In this document: positions 56,916 through 64,000 of the stretch, one piece after another
Layout: each line of letters opens with the position of its first letter
Position numbering within the stretch: position 1 is the stretch's first letter
DNA from: JALORV01 sp963703945
Lineage (GTDB): Bacteria > Pseudomonadota > Gammaproteobacteria > Burkholderiales > Burkholderiaceae_F
Length of the DNA stretch: 64,000 nt
NCBI GenBank assembly: GCA_963703945.1
Contig: CAVPGM010000028.1
Location: 1-64,000 of the forward strand
Direction of reading: 5' to 3'
Position numbers and translations under genes: made by a program
Notes under the pieces: model-generated
The model's input: the letters and a program-made list of their open reading frames with translations, nothing else
What the model was told of the DNA's origin: nothing
The model's database searches: none

Positions 56916-56983
56916 CAGGCGCACTTTACGCCTAATCCGAGGTGGCGTGGTGCCACACGGTTCACCGAATGAAGGAGTCAATC

Positions 56984-57364
56984 ATGAGCAGCCCGCAATC
57001 GAAGCGCACGCACCTCCGCGGCTTTTCCCTTGCCACTTCCGCTGGTCTGCTGGCCGGCCTTCTCGCCACTGGGCAGGCGGCCGCACAAGCGACCGGGCCG
57101 GCCAATGCAGGCGCCAGCCAACCCACGCAGGACGAAGGGACAAAGCGCGAGCCTGTGGCGCACGATCCGTTCAGTCCGTTCGTGTACGACGTGCTGGGTG
57201 CTACGCCCTCTATCCGGCTTCCTGCCTTCTTCGGCAAGCAGACACGGGCAGCTGCGGATGCGAACGAGCCTTCGTCGACCGATCGTATCGCGAAGGACAG
57301 CGCGGCGAAGCCGACTGTTGCAGCCGCTGCCGGGCGCACGGATACGGCTGCTCGTCTGCCGTAG
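56984..57364 (+). CDS. Exported hypothetical protein
   Basis: 126 residues from ATG 56984 (GGAG 6 nt upstream). Signal peptide LRGFSLATSAGLLAGLLATG, cleavage near AAAQAT. The mature protein is short and polar, with one ordered-looking part HDPFSPFVYDVLGATPSIRL and an Ala/Asp/Thr-rich disordered tail. No cysteines or lipobox. Divergent partner of the cupin-AraC regulator. Family not recognised. Confidence 0.65.
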   Translation: MSSPQSKRTHLRGFSLATSAGLLAGLLATGQAAAQATGPANAGASQPTQDEGTKREPVAHDPFSPFVYDVLGATPSIRLPAFFGKQTRAAADANEPSSTDRIAKDSAAKPTVAAAAGRTDTAARLP

Positions 57365-57409
57365 CGCGACGAACTGACTCGCCGTCGGAATGCCGTCTGG
57401 TAGGCAGTA

Positions 57410-57421
57410 TTTCAATTGAAA
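57410..57421. promoter_or_regulatory. Second copy of the palindrome TTTCAATTGAAA
   Basis: Same 12-bp centre as the 20-bp palindrome at 54026-54045. It lies 46 bp after the exported-protein stop and upstream of the candidate sRNA at 57430-57621, where it could control that transcript. Confidence 0.45.
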
Positions 57422-57429
57422 CGAGCGAA

Positions 57430-57621
57430 GTCATTCGCCGAAATCATGCGGTCGCCACCGCCTCGGAAAATGGCTGCGTGACGTGATCGAGCCGGCCCGC
57501 CGCGCAACCGCACCCTCCCCCCTCCCCCGTGCAGCGTTGGCATCCGCGCTTCGCGATACCGGCCTCCGGTGTCGCGGCGTCACGGTCTCCCCTCTGCGGC
57601 CGCCGATGCGGCCGCTTTTTT
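57430..57621 (+). ncRNA. Candidate small RNA ending in an intrinsic terminator
   Basis: Non-coding stretch with two strong hairpins: an 11-bp stem CGCGATACCGG-CCT-CCGGTGTCGCG (57552-57576, one G-U pair) and the terminator below. The start is not defined by sequence alone; 57430 is only an estimate just after the TTTCAATTGAAA palindrome. It could instead be the 3' UTR of the 56984 gene. Confidence 0.33.
57596..57621 (+). terminator. Rho-independent terminator
   Basis: GCGGCCGC-CGAT-GCGGCCGC followed directly by six T (57616-57621). It is the clearest intrinsic terminator in the window and acts on plus-strand transcripts, just before the 3' end of the convergent gene at 57627. Confidence 0.88.
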
Positions 57622-57626
57622 GTGTC

Positions 57627-57884
57627 TCAGTTGCGTACCTGACTCGCGGCCCGCGATTGATCAGCCGGCGTTGACGTTGACGAAACGATGATCGGCTCGG
57701 TCGATGTGTCACCAGGATGAGCCGGTTCGTTCATGCGGGGCGCGGTCACAACGACGCGCGGCAGCACCACCTTGTAGGCTGCGGACCACGCGTATTCCGC
57801 GATCACTGAAATTGCGACGACTGTCGAGATCGTGATTCCCGCCGCCAGAACCAGTGCGGCGACGCGGACTGTGGTGCGATTCAT
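57627..57884 (-). CDS. Small single-pass membrane/exported protein
   Basis: 85 residues from ATG 57884 with GGAGG 8 nt upstream. The N-terminal helix VRVAALVLAAGITISTVVAI is a membrane anchor or signal, then AYKVVLPRVVVTAPRMNEPA and a Ser/Thr-rich tail. The RVVVTAPRM element recurs in small exported proteobacterial proteins, but I cannot assign a family. Divergent from the WYL regulator by 118 bp. Confidence 0.65.
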   Translation of the reverse strand: MNRTTVRVAALVLAAGITISTVVAISVIAEYAWSAAYKVVLPRVVVTAPRMNEPAHPGDTSTEPIIVSSTSTPADQSRAASQVRN

Positions 57885-58002
57885 GGTTGCCTCCAGCTTG
57901 GTGAGGGTTCAGCGACTGATCGCCTCGGACCGTGCAGACGCCCTGCATCTTGAGCCGCAATAACTGCCACGACATGACATGATTTTCTGGCAGACTCGCG
58001 GC

Positions 58003-59028
58003 ATGCGTGCGAGCCGTCTTCTGTCGATCCTGCTGCTGCTGCAGTCACGGGGACGCATGAGCGCCCAGGCCCTGGCGACCGAGGTCGAGTCCTCGGTCCG
58101 CACCGTCTTCCGCGATGTCGATCAGCTGAGCGCTGCGGGCGTTCCCGTCTGGGCCGAACGAGGTCGCAACGGCGGATTTCAGTTGCAGGACGGGTGGCGC
58201 ACGAAGCTGACCGGACTGACCGCAGCCGAGGCCAGTGCAATCTTCCTGGCGGGTCTGCCCGGTCCGGCTGCCGAGCTGGGCCTGGGCGAAGCGATGACCT
58301 CCGCCCAGTTAAAACTGCTTGCGGCGCTGCCTGCAGACTGGCAAGCCGGCGCGCACCGGGTCGGTTCGCGCTTCCACCTGGATCCTGTCGACTGGTTCCG
58401 CAGCGCCGAGCCAGCCGAGCATTTGCGCTCCGTAGCAGAGGCCGTCTGGCAGGAACGTCGCCTGAAGATCCGCTACAGGAGTTGGAGACGGGTGTCAGAC
58501 CGCCTCGTCGATCCGATGGGGCTCGTCCTGAAAGCGGGAACGTGGTACATGGTCGCGCGCACCGATGGCGAAGTCAGGACCTTTCGCCTGTCCAACATCC
58601 AGGCTCTCGATGAGCTCGAGGTGCGGTTCACTCGCCCCAGAAAGTTCGATCTCGCCAGGTACTGGAGCGATTCGACACAGCGATTCGAGACCGGTGTCTA
58701 TCGCGGCGAGGCGAAGCTACGCGTGTCGCCGCTGGGCTTCCGCTGGCTTCAGACGTTCAGTCCGACCGTGGCAGCCACCGCAGCGCGTACGGCGCTGCCG
58801 CCCGAATCCGACGGCTGGAGGCATCTGACGATTCCGATCGAATCGCCGGAAGACGCTGCGCGCGAACTCCTCAAGCTCGGTGCCGAGGCGGAAGTGATCG
58901 ATCCGCCAGAGCTGCGCAATCTGCTGATGGACTCGACGAAGCGGCTCGCAGCGCTCTACCTGGGCAGTCGAGCGATCACGGTCGCACCCCGAAGCCGACA
59001 GCGCACGACTCGCCGGCTGCGACACTAG
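58003..59028 (+). CDS. YafY-type HTH-WYL transcriptional regulator
   Basis: 341 residues from ATG 58003 (MRASRLLSILLLLQSRGRMS). N-terminal winged helix (ALATEVESSVRTVFRDVDQL, AERGRNGGFQL), then a WYL domain (about residues 130-210) with LKIRYRSW, VDPMGLVLKAGTWYMVART and VRTFRLSNIQALDEL, and a WCX C-terminal extension. WYL domains sense nucleic-acid or nucleotide ligands; many such regulators repress neighbouring genes. The target here is unknown. Confidence 0.88.
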   Translation: MRASRLLSILLLLQSRGRMSAQALATEVESSVRTVFRDVDQLSAAGVPVWAERGRNGGFQLQDGWRTKLTGLTAAEASAIFLAGLPGPAAELGLGEAMTSAQLKLLAALPADWQAGAHRVGSRFHLDPVDWFRSAEPAEHLRSVAEAVWQERRLKIRYRSWRRVSDRLVDPMGLVLKAGTWYMVARTDGEVRTFRLSNIQALDELEVRFTRPRKFDLARYWSDSTQRFETGVYRGEAKLRVSPLGFRWLQTFSPTVAATAARTALPPESDGWRHLTIPIESPEDAARELLKLGAEAEVIDPPELRNLLMDSTKRLAALYLGSRAITVAPRSRQRTTRRLRH

Positions 59029-59070
59029 CCGGCAGGCCGACGATGGCGTCGTCCACGGCTGCCCTCGTTC

Positions 59071-59844
59071 TCAGGCACGCCAGAACGGCTTGTTGACTTC
59101 GCGATCGACCTCGTCCAGCGTCAGCCCGAGGTCGCGGCGCTGCCACGCGCTCAGATGGGCAAGATCATGGCGATCGCGTGCGCGTTGCAGCCACTCCGCA
59201 ACAGCTCCGCGTGCCGCGGCCCAAAACCGTCGGGCCTGCGTCGGACTCTCGGCAGTCCGCCGCGGGAAGTTCAGAACATTCGCCTGCGTGTTCATTTCGT
59301 CTTTCCAGTGTTCAAGCGTCGAACTCACGCGCACCAGGCGCGCGTCGGTCGGATGACGCCGTCTTTCGAAGCCGAGGCCGCGCGTTAGCTCGAGCATCGG
59401 CACGTTGTCCGCAAAGGTATCGCCGTACAGGCGGCGCACGCCTGACCGCGCTGCCTGCCGCATCAGTTCGCGCAGCAGCCGGGTTCCGACGCCAAGTCGT
59501 TGCCATGAATCGGCCACCACGAGTGCGAACTCACGCGAGTCCTGCCGATCGTCGTCCGATGCATAGCGTGCCTCGCCGACTGCGACCTCGCCACCACTTG
59601 TCCGCAACACCGCGAGTAGCGTCGCCTCGCCAGGTCCTGCGCGATGGACCAGCCGGTCCAGCAGCGTCGGCGACGCCTCCCGCATGGGCCAATGGAATCG
59701 TCGGAGTCGCGACATCGGCGACAACCCGCGAATGAGCGTGTCCACGAGACCGCGGTCGTCGCTTCGCAATGTCCGGATGAACGGCAGCGGCGTCAGCAGA
59801 CCCGTGACTTCCGCAGGCATCACCTCAGGCGACTGCGCGATCAT
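59071..59844 (-). CDS. GNAT acetyltransferase fused to a DUF1127-like C-terminus
   Basis: 257 residues from ATG 59844. The GNAT domain (about 20-180) has FIRTLRSDDRGLVDTLIRGL, EFALVVADSWQRLGVGTRLL (acetyl-CoA loop QRLGVG) and YGDTFADNVPMLELTRGLGF. The last ~50 residues (RARDRHDLAHLSAWQRRDLG, then LTLDEVDREVNKPFW) match DUF1127. An internal ATG at 59295 is preceded by GGAAAG and starts MNTQANVLNFPRRTA, so the DUF1127 part could also be made separately. The GNAT start overlaps the DUF2917 gene by 20 bp. Confidence 0.85.
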   Translation of the reverse strand: MIAQSPEVMPAEVTGLLTPLPFIRTLRSDDRGLVDTLIRGLSPMSRLRRFHWPMREASPTLLDRLVHRAGPGEATLLAVLRTSGGEVAVGEARYASDDDRQDSREFALVVADSWQRLGVGTRLLRELMRQAARSGVRRLYGDTFADNVPMLELTRGLGFERRRHPTDARLVRVSSTLEHWKDEMNTQANVLNFPRRTAESPTQARRFWAAARGAVAEWLQRARDRHDLAHLSAWQRRDLGLTLDEVDREVNKPFWRA

Positions 59845-60097
59845 CTTCAGCTCCGTTTGCCGACTCGCCCTCGAGCACGATCAGGCGCGTATCGGTCAAT
59901 GCCTCGATCACGGCCAAGCCCTGCCGATCGAGCGTAAAGGTCTGGCCCCTCGCGACAAACGCGTCGCACGGGTCACCGTCCTGCGTTACCCACACCAACC
60001 CGTCAAAGACTGCGAGGGACCGCCCCGCGCCGTCCTCGATCCGCAGGAATTCACCGGCGCGCAGCCGTGAGAGCCCCGTATCAGCAGTGGCATTCAT
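59825..60097 (-). CDS. DUF2917 family protein
   Basis: 90 residues from ATG 60097, GAGGAG 7 nt upstream. Classic DUF2917: LRAGEFLRIEDGAGRSLAVF, GLVWVTQDGDPCDAFVARGQ and FTLDRQGLAVIEAL. Small cupin-like protein of unknown function, second DUF2917 gene of the window. Overlaps the GNAT gene by 20 bp and follows a 40-codon gene by 31 bp. Confidence 0.85.
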   Translation of the reverse strand: MNATADTGLSRLRAGEFLRIEDGAGRSLAVFDGLVWVTQDGDPCDAFVARGQTFTLDRQGLAVIEALTDTRLIVLEGESANGAEDDRAVA

Positions 60098-60128
60098 TTC
60101 GATCTCCTCGAACACGTACCTCACGGGC

Positions 60129-60251
60129 TCAGGCAGCCAGCGCCACCGGCGCAAGAATCAGCGCGAGCAGTGCCGTGATCGATGCGATGCCCGCGAGCAC
60201 CGCGATCAGAAGCTGTTCCTTCAGGGACAGACGCTGCATATCGATTTCCAT
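60129..60251 (-). CDS. Very small membrane protein
   Basis: 40 residues (MEIDMQRLSLKEQLLIAVLA ... ending LALILAPVALAA): a charged head and one continuous hydrophobic helix. No strong ribosome-binding site, but the composition is typical of single-pass small proteins. Lies between the large kinase and the DUF2917 gene on the same strand. Confidence 0.45.
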   Translation of the reverse strand: MEIDMQRLSLKEQLLIAVLAGIASITALLALILAPVALAA

Positions 60252-60308
60252 GCACGCATCTTGGCCGGCGGCAGTTGCGCCGCCGTTTCAGGGCGCACAG
60301 CCCGGATT

Positions 60309-63300
60309 TCAGTTGCAACGGGAGGTGGCGGGAACCTTGCTGAGTGCCGCGGCGAGGCAGCGCGCGATATCGCGCGAGACGAGCGGCTTGGCGAGCACTT
60401 CGATCACGCCTGCGTCGCGGGCCCTTGCGGCCAGCGCCGCGGAGGTGAATCCGCTCATCAGCACGATCGGAATGTCGGGTCGGATCCGGTGTATCTGCGC
60501 AGCCAGTTCGGAACCCGTCATTCCAGGCATTGCCTCGTCAGAGAGCACGGCATCGAAGCGATCAGGCGCGACGCGGAAGGATTCCAGCGCCACCGTGCTC
60601 GAGGAGAAGCCCACCGGCTCATAGCCGAGTTCGGCCATCATTTCCTCGCCGAGCTGCACCAGCGCCGTTTCATCATCAACGAGCAGGATCGTTTCGCCGC
60701 TACCGGCCGCGACAGGTTCTTCGACCGCCACGCACGCCTCGACGCTGCTCTGCCGGGGCACGTACACGGTGAAGGTCGCGCCGGCGCCGGGACGGTTCTC
60801 GACTTCGATACCGCCGCCCAGATCGGTCACGATGCCGTGCACCAGCGACAGGCCAAGCCCGGTGCCGACACCGACATCCTTGGTGGTGAAAAACGGATCG
60901 AAGATTCGATCGATCACCTGCATGTCGATCCCGGTCCCGGTGTCCGCGACGCGTAATCGCAGGTAATGGCCGGGAGGCAGACTGCAGGTGGTGACATGGC
61001 GGGGCTCGGTGAGCTCGATGGTGTCGACCGAGACCGATACCGTGCCCGTTCCCCGGATCGCCTGCACGGCGTTCGAGCACAGGTTCATCACCACCTGCTG
61101 CAGCTGCGTCGGGTCACCCAGCACGGCCGCATTGCCCGCAATAAGTGTGCGCTCGAGCCTCACCCCCGGCGGCAGCGAGCCCGAGATGATGTCGAGCGAC
61201 TCGGCAATGACGGATTGCACGTGCACGGGCACGCGTTCCCCCATTCCGCTGCGGCTGAAGGCGAGAATGCGTTCGACCAGCGCCTTGGCGCGCATGCCGG
61301 CACTCATCGCAGCGTCGATATAACGCCGCAGCGACGTTCCTTCGATGGCCGTCTTCTGCGCCATCTCGCCGTAGCCCAGGATCGCCGCCAGGATGTTGTT
61401 GAAGTCGTGCGCGACACCGCCGGCGAGCGTTCCCATCGCCTCGAGCTTCTGCGCCTGCCGCAACTGGCCCTCGAGCCGGTCACGTTCCGCCCGCGCCTCC
61501 TTGCGGTCGGTCACGTCCTCGATCGACCCGGCCATCCGGTACGGACGGCCTCCCTCGTCGCGCAGAGCCACACCTCGATCGCGATACCAGCGCCACGCTC
61601 CCGACGGATGCCACATCCGGTATTCCACTTCGAACGTGCGTGTCGCACCGCGCAGGTACTTCGACAGTTCCTCGCGCACGTAAGGGCGGTCGTCCGGGTG
61701 ATACTTCCAGAGCGCGATCCATTCACGCCGCGGCCGCACCTGATCGCCTTGGCCCTGCCCCATGAGTTCCTGCGCACGGGCTGAAAGGAACACGTTATCG
61801 CTGGCGAGGTCCCAGTCCCACACGCCCTGGTTGACGCCAGTGATCGCGAGCTGATAGCGCTGCTCCGACTGTTGCAGCGCTTCCTCTGCGCGCTTGCGCT
61901 CGGTCACGTCGATCGAGGCGCCCGCCATGCGCAAAGGTCGGCCATCGGCGTCGCGGAAGCACTGTGCGCGCGTCTGGATCCACCGCACTGTGCCGTCGGG
62001 CAGCAAAATCCGGAACTCGTGCTCGATCCGCGGTATCCGCCCTTCCATGTGATCGGCGAAGTTGCGCTGCGTTGCCTCGCGGTCGGCAGGGTGCGTCTGG
62101 ACGCGCTCGAGGAAAACCTTGCGCGTCGTGATCGGCTCGTCGGCGGGCAGCCCGAAAACATCCTTCCCCATCGGCGAGACATAAAGCTCGTCGGTCGCGA
62201 TGTCCCATACCCAATGCCCCTCGTTCGAGCCGGTCATCGCGATGGCATAGCGCTCCTCGGACAATCGCAGAGCCTCCTGGGCCCGCTTTTCCGCGTCGAT
62301 GTCGCTGACGGACCCGGCCATGCGCAGAGGCTGTCCGGTGGTGTCGCGTATGCACATGCCGCGGATCAGCACCCAGCGATAGCTGCCGTCGGGGTGCCGG
62401 ATGCGATACTCGCCTTCGTACAACGGCGTCTTGCCGGCAAGATGATCCTTCATTGCGGCCATCCGCCTTGGTGCGTCCTCGGGATGGAAGTCCAGTGAGG
62501 CAAACCACTGCTTGCTCGGCGCGACATCGGGCCCGGGTGGCAACCCGAGCAGTTCGCGAGCGCGTGCCGAAGCAAACATCTTTTCGGTACGCTGGTCCCA
62601 GTCCCAGATGCCATCGTTGGAACCAGCCACTGCGAGAGCAAAGCGCTCGCGCGACGCGTCGAGCGAATCGCGCACCGCGGCGAGACGCGAGAGCTGACGC
62701 ATCAGCATCGCAATCAGGAGGGCCGCGAGCACGGCAAGTGCGAGCGTGCGCGCGACGGTGCCCCAGGCCATTGCGCGCCAGGGCGCCAGTGCGACGTCCG
62801 TATCGCGTGTGACGACTACTTCCAGCGGAAGATCGGGCACCGACTTCACCGCAACGAAGCGCTCGACCCCGTCGGGACTGACAGCCCTCATCGGTTCCGG
62901 CCGACCCTCGGCTCGCCTTGCGAGCATCGTCTCGAACAGCGGGATACGCTGCCCCAGCGCCGCCTCGACCGGTGGATAACGTGCCACCAGCGTCGCGTCT
63001 CTGTGCATCAGCGTGATCTTCGTGCCGCGGTCCAGGCGGACATCGCGGTAGAAATCCTGGAAGTATTCGATTCGGCCCCTCGCGCCGACTGCACCGGCAA
63101 ACTGCCCGGACGGTGTCTCGAGACGGCGCGCGATTGGAATCACCCACTTCTGATCGGTCGGACTGCGAGCCGCGTGGCTGACGAAGAGGGCCGACTTCGG
63201 ATCGTCGCGCACGGCGCGAAACCCTTCGAAATCCGCGACGTTGACATCGGTTCCCGGCGGCATCCACGAGATCGCCAGCGCATCGCCATTGGCGTCGTGC

Positions 63301-64000
63301 ATCGCGAATCCGTCGATCTGAACCAGGCCCACGGCTTGTTCATTCAGATAGGCATGCAGCTCCGTCGTGCTCAACTTGGACAGCCGGCCTCGCCGGAACT
63401 CCGCCGCAACATGTCGCAGGACGATGTCGACAGCCTGCACGCTGCGAGCGGTCTGCTCCGCAATGATGCGCGCCTGCGTTTCGAGTTCTCGGCCGGTCTC
63501 CTCGACTGCGATGCGATAACTGCGCACGATATCCAGTGCCGCCATGGTGACGATGACGCCGATCAGCAGCCCGCCGGTCCAGGCGACACTGCGGCTGGAC
63601 ATATGCCGGGTAGTGGCCGAGATCAACCCACTTGCGACGTTCATCCGTGCCGTCTGAAGCAGATTCCGAACTGCATCGATCAGCGCATCGCGCGCGACCG
63701 GTTTAGGCAGTACGCCATCCACGCCGAGCGCACGCGCGCAATTGCCGCCACACTTGACGTTGGAAAAGAACGTCGGCGACAAGGCGAGGATCGGGACCCC
63801 GGGGTATTGCGCCGCGACACGCTGAACCGCTTCGTGTCCGCCGTGGCGCGTGAACGGAACGTCGACTATCGCGAGCGCAGCCGGGCCGCACAGCGCCGGA
63901 TCGACCTCGTTCCCGTCTGCCATCGCGAAGCCGGCGGAAGTCAGCCATTCGTGCAGCAGATCAAGTGTTGCGCGATCGGCGTCGATGATCCGAATCAGCG
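60309..64000 (-). CDS. Large hybrid sensor histidine kinase with receiver domains at both ends (partial)
   Basis: More than 1,229 residues; the frame is open across the right edge, so the start lies outside. In order (numbered from Met at 63923): a receiver-like N-terminus continuing from beyond the edge (ALAIVDVPF; VLPKPVARDAL), membrane helix about 114-134, a periplasmic dCache-like sensor, second helix about 392-411, three PAS/PAC units (VAGSNDGIWDWD, MTGSNEGHWVWD, ITGVNQGVWDWD), HisKA with His near 835 (GGVAHDFNNILAAILGYGEM), HATPase (NLCSNAVQAI, DTGTGIDMQVIDRIFDPFFT) and a C-terminal receiver (ILLVDDETAL, AVLSDEAMPGMTG, AKPLVSRDI). Unlike its paralogue at 37241 it is free of frameshifts. 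Confidence 0.9.
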   Translation of the reverse strand, partial: LIRIIDADRATLDLLHEWLTSAGFAMADGNEVDPALCGPAALAIVDVPFTRHGGHEAVQRVAAQYPGVPILALSPTFFSNVKCGGNCARALGVDGVLPKPVARDALIDAVRNLLQTARMNVASGLISATTRHMSSRSVAWTGGLLIGVIVTMAALDIVRSYRIAVEETGRELETQARIIAEQTARSVQAVDIVLRHVAAEFRRGRLSKLSTTELHAYLNEQAVGLVQIDGFAMHDANGDALAISWMPPGTDVNVADFEGFRAVRDDPKSALFVSHAARSPTDQKWVIPIARRLETPSGQFAGAVGARGRIEYFQDFYRDVRLDRGTKITLMHRDATLVARYPPVEAALGQRIPLFETMLARRAEGRPEPMRAVSPDGVERFVAVKSVPDLPLEVVVTRDTDVALAPWRAMAWGTVARTLALAVLAALLIAMLMRQLSRLAAVRDSLDASRERFALAVAGSNDGIWDWDQRTEKMFASARARELLGLPPGPDVAPSKQWFASLDFHPEDAPRRMAAMKDHLAGKTPLYEGEYRIRHPDGSYRWVLIRGMCIRDTTGQPLRMAGSVSDIDAEKRAQEALRLSEERYAIAMTGSNEGHWVWDIATDELYVSPMGKDVFGLPADEPITTRKVFLERVQTHPADREATQRNFADHMEGRIPRIEHEFRILLPDGTVRWIQTRAQCFRDADGRPLRMAGASIDVTERKRAEEALQQSEQRYQLAITGVNQGVWDWDLASDNVFLSARAQELMGQGQGDQVRPRREWIALWKYHPDDRPYVREELSKYLRGATRTFEVEYRMWHPSGAWRWYRDRGVALRDEGGRPYRMAGSIEDVTDRKEARAERDRLEGQLRQAQKLEAMGTLAGGVAHDFNNILAAILGYGEMAQKTAIEGTSLRRYIDAAMSAGMRAKALVERILAFSRSGMGERVPVHVQSVIAESLDIISGSLPPGVRLERTLIAGNAAVLGDPTQLQQVVMNLCSNAVQAIRGTGTVSVSVDTIELTEPRHVTTCSLPPGHYLRLRVADTGTGIDMQVIDRIFDPFFTTKDVGVGTGLGLSLVHGIVTDLGGGIEVENRPGAGATFTVYVPRQSSVEACVAVEEPVAAGSGETILLVDDETALVQLGEEMMAELGYEPVGFSSSTVALESFRVAPDRFDAVLSDEAMPGMTGSELAAQIHRIRPDIPIVLMSGFTSAALAARARDAGVIEVLAKPLVSRDIARCLAAALSKVPATSRCN

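Noticed and set aside
1..64000. CRISPR arrays, tRNA or rRNA genes, insertion sequences
   Set aside because: No regularly spaced direct repeats, no tRNA-like cloverleaf with a TTCGA loop, no transposase-like protein or terminal inverted repeats were found by reading both strands.

Overview
The window is high-GC DNA (about two-thirds G+C by eye) with densely packed genes and no rRNA, tRNA, CRISPR array or insertion sequence that I can see. The protein families (DUF2917 proteins, a GcvA-type LysR regulator divergent from a DUF1127-like gene, an S1C protease coupled to a LuxR regulator, a NodT-type outer-membrane factor behind an MdtABC-like RND pump, a very long DUF349 protein) point to a betaproteobacterium, most likely Burkholderiales. 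That is an inference from gene content only.

Layout. 0-20 kb: scattered single genes separated by 200-500 bp gaps: SixA-like phosphatase, TonB-like protein, CPA1 antiporter, a two-gene membrane module of unknown function (4787-7613), lipase-like lipoprotein, DUF1028, DUF4019, tricorn-type protease, alpha/beta hydrolase, small orphan genes, and a VOC/AraC pair. The gaps carry degenerate copies of a dispersed element of about 54 bp, plus two sites resembling integron attC core sites. 20-25 kb: PhoX-like protein, S1C protease plus LuxR regulator, DUF1127-like gene divergent from a LysR gene. 25.6-29.4 kb: a ZrgA-type zinc-linked cluster (DUF2946, DUF2796, ABC ATPase, FtsX-like permease, DUF3299). 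29-39 kb: DHA2-type MFS exporter, DUF2630, DUF349 protein, HtrA/DegP protease with two small companion genes, and a hybrid histidine kinase. 40-50 kb: OmpR-type regulator convergent with an mdtA-mdtB-mdtC-outer-membrane-factor operon. 50.5-54 kb: DUF2917/DUF3455 operon and a CHRD lipoprotein operon, placed back to back across a 121/122-bp inverted duplication that contains the shared promoter and the DUF2917 start. 54-60 kb: cupredoxin, YkvA, DUF4156, two regulators, a candidate sRNA/terminator, and a DUF2917/GNAT-DUF1127 operon. 60.3-64 kb: a very large hybrid sensor kinase running off the right edge.

Twelve genes are interrupted by one or more single-base frameshifts, several of them at short homopolymers, while their family motifs stay intact in the alternate frame. 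I read these mainly as sequencing/assembly indels and give whole-gene coordinates across the shifts.

The strongest unusual signals are the inverted promoter duplication at 51.6-52.2 kb, the 54-bp element family (two copies end exactly 5 bp from a stop codon), the unknown membrane module at 4.8-7.6 kb, and the GNAT-DUF1127 fusion at 59 kb.
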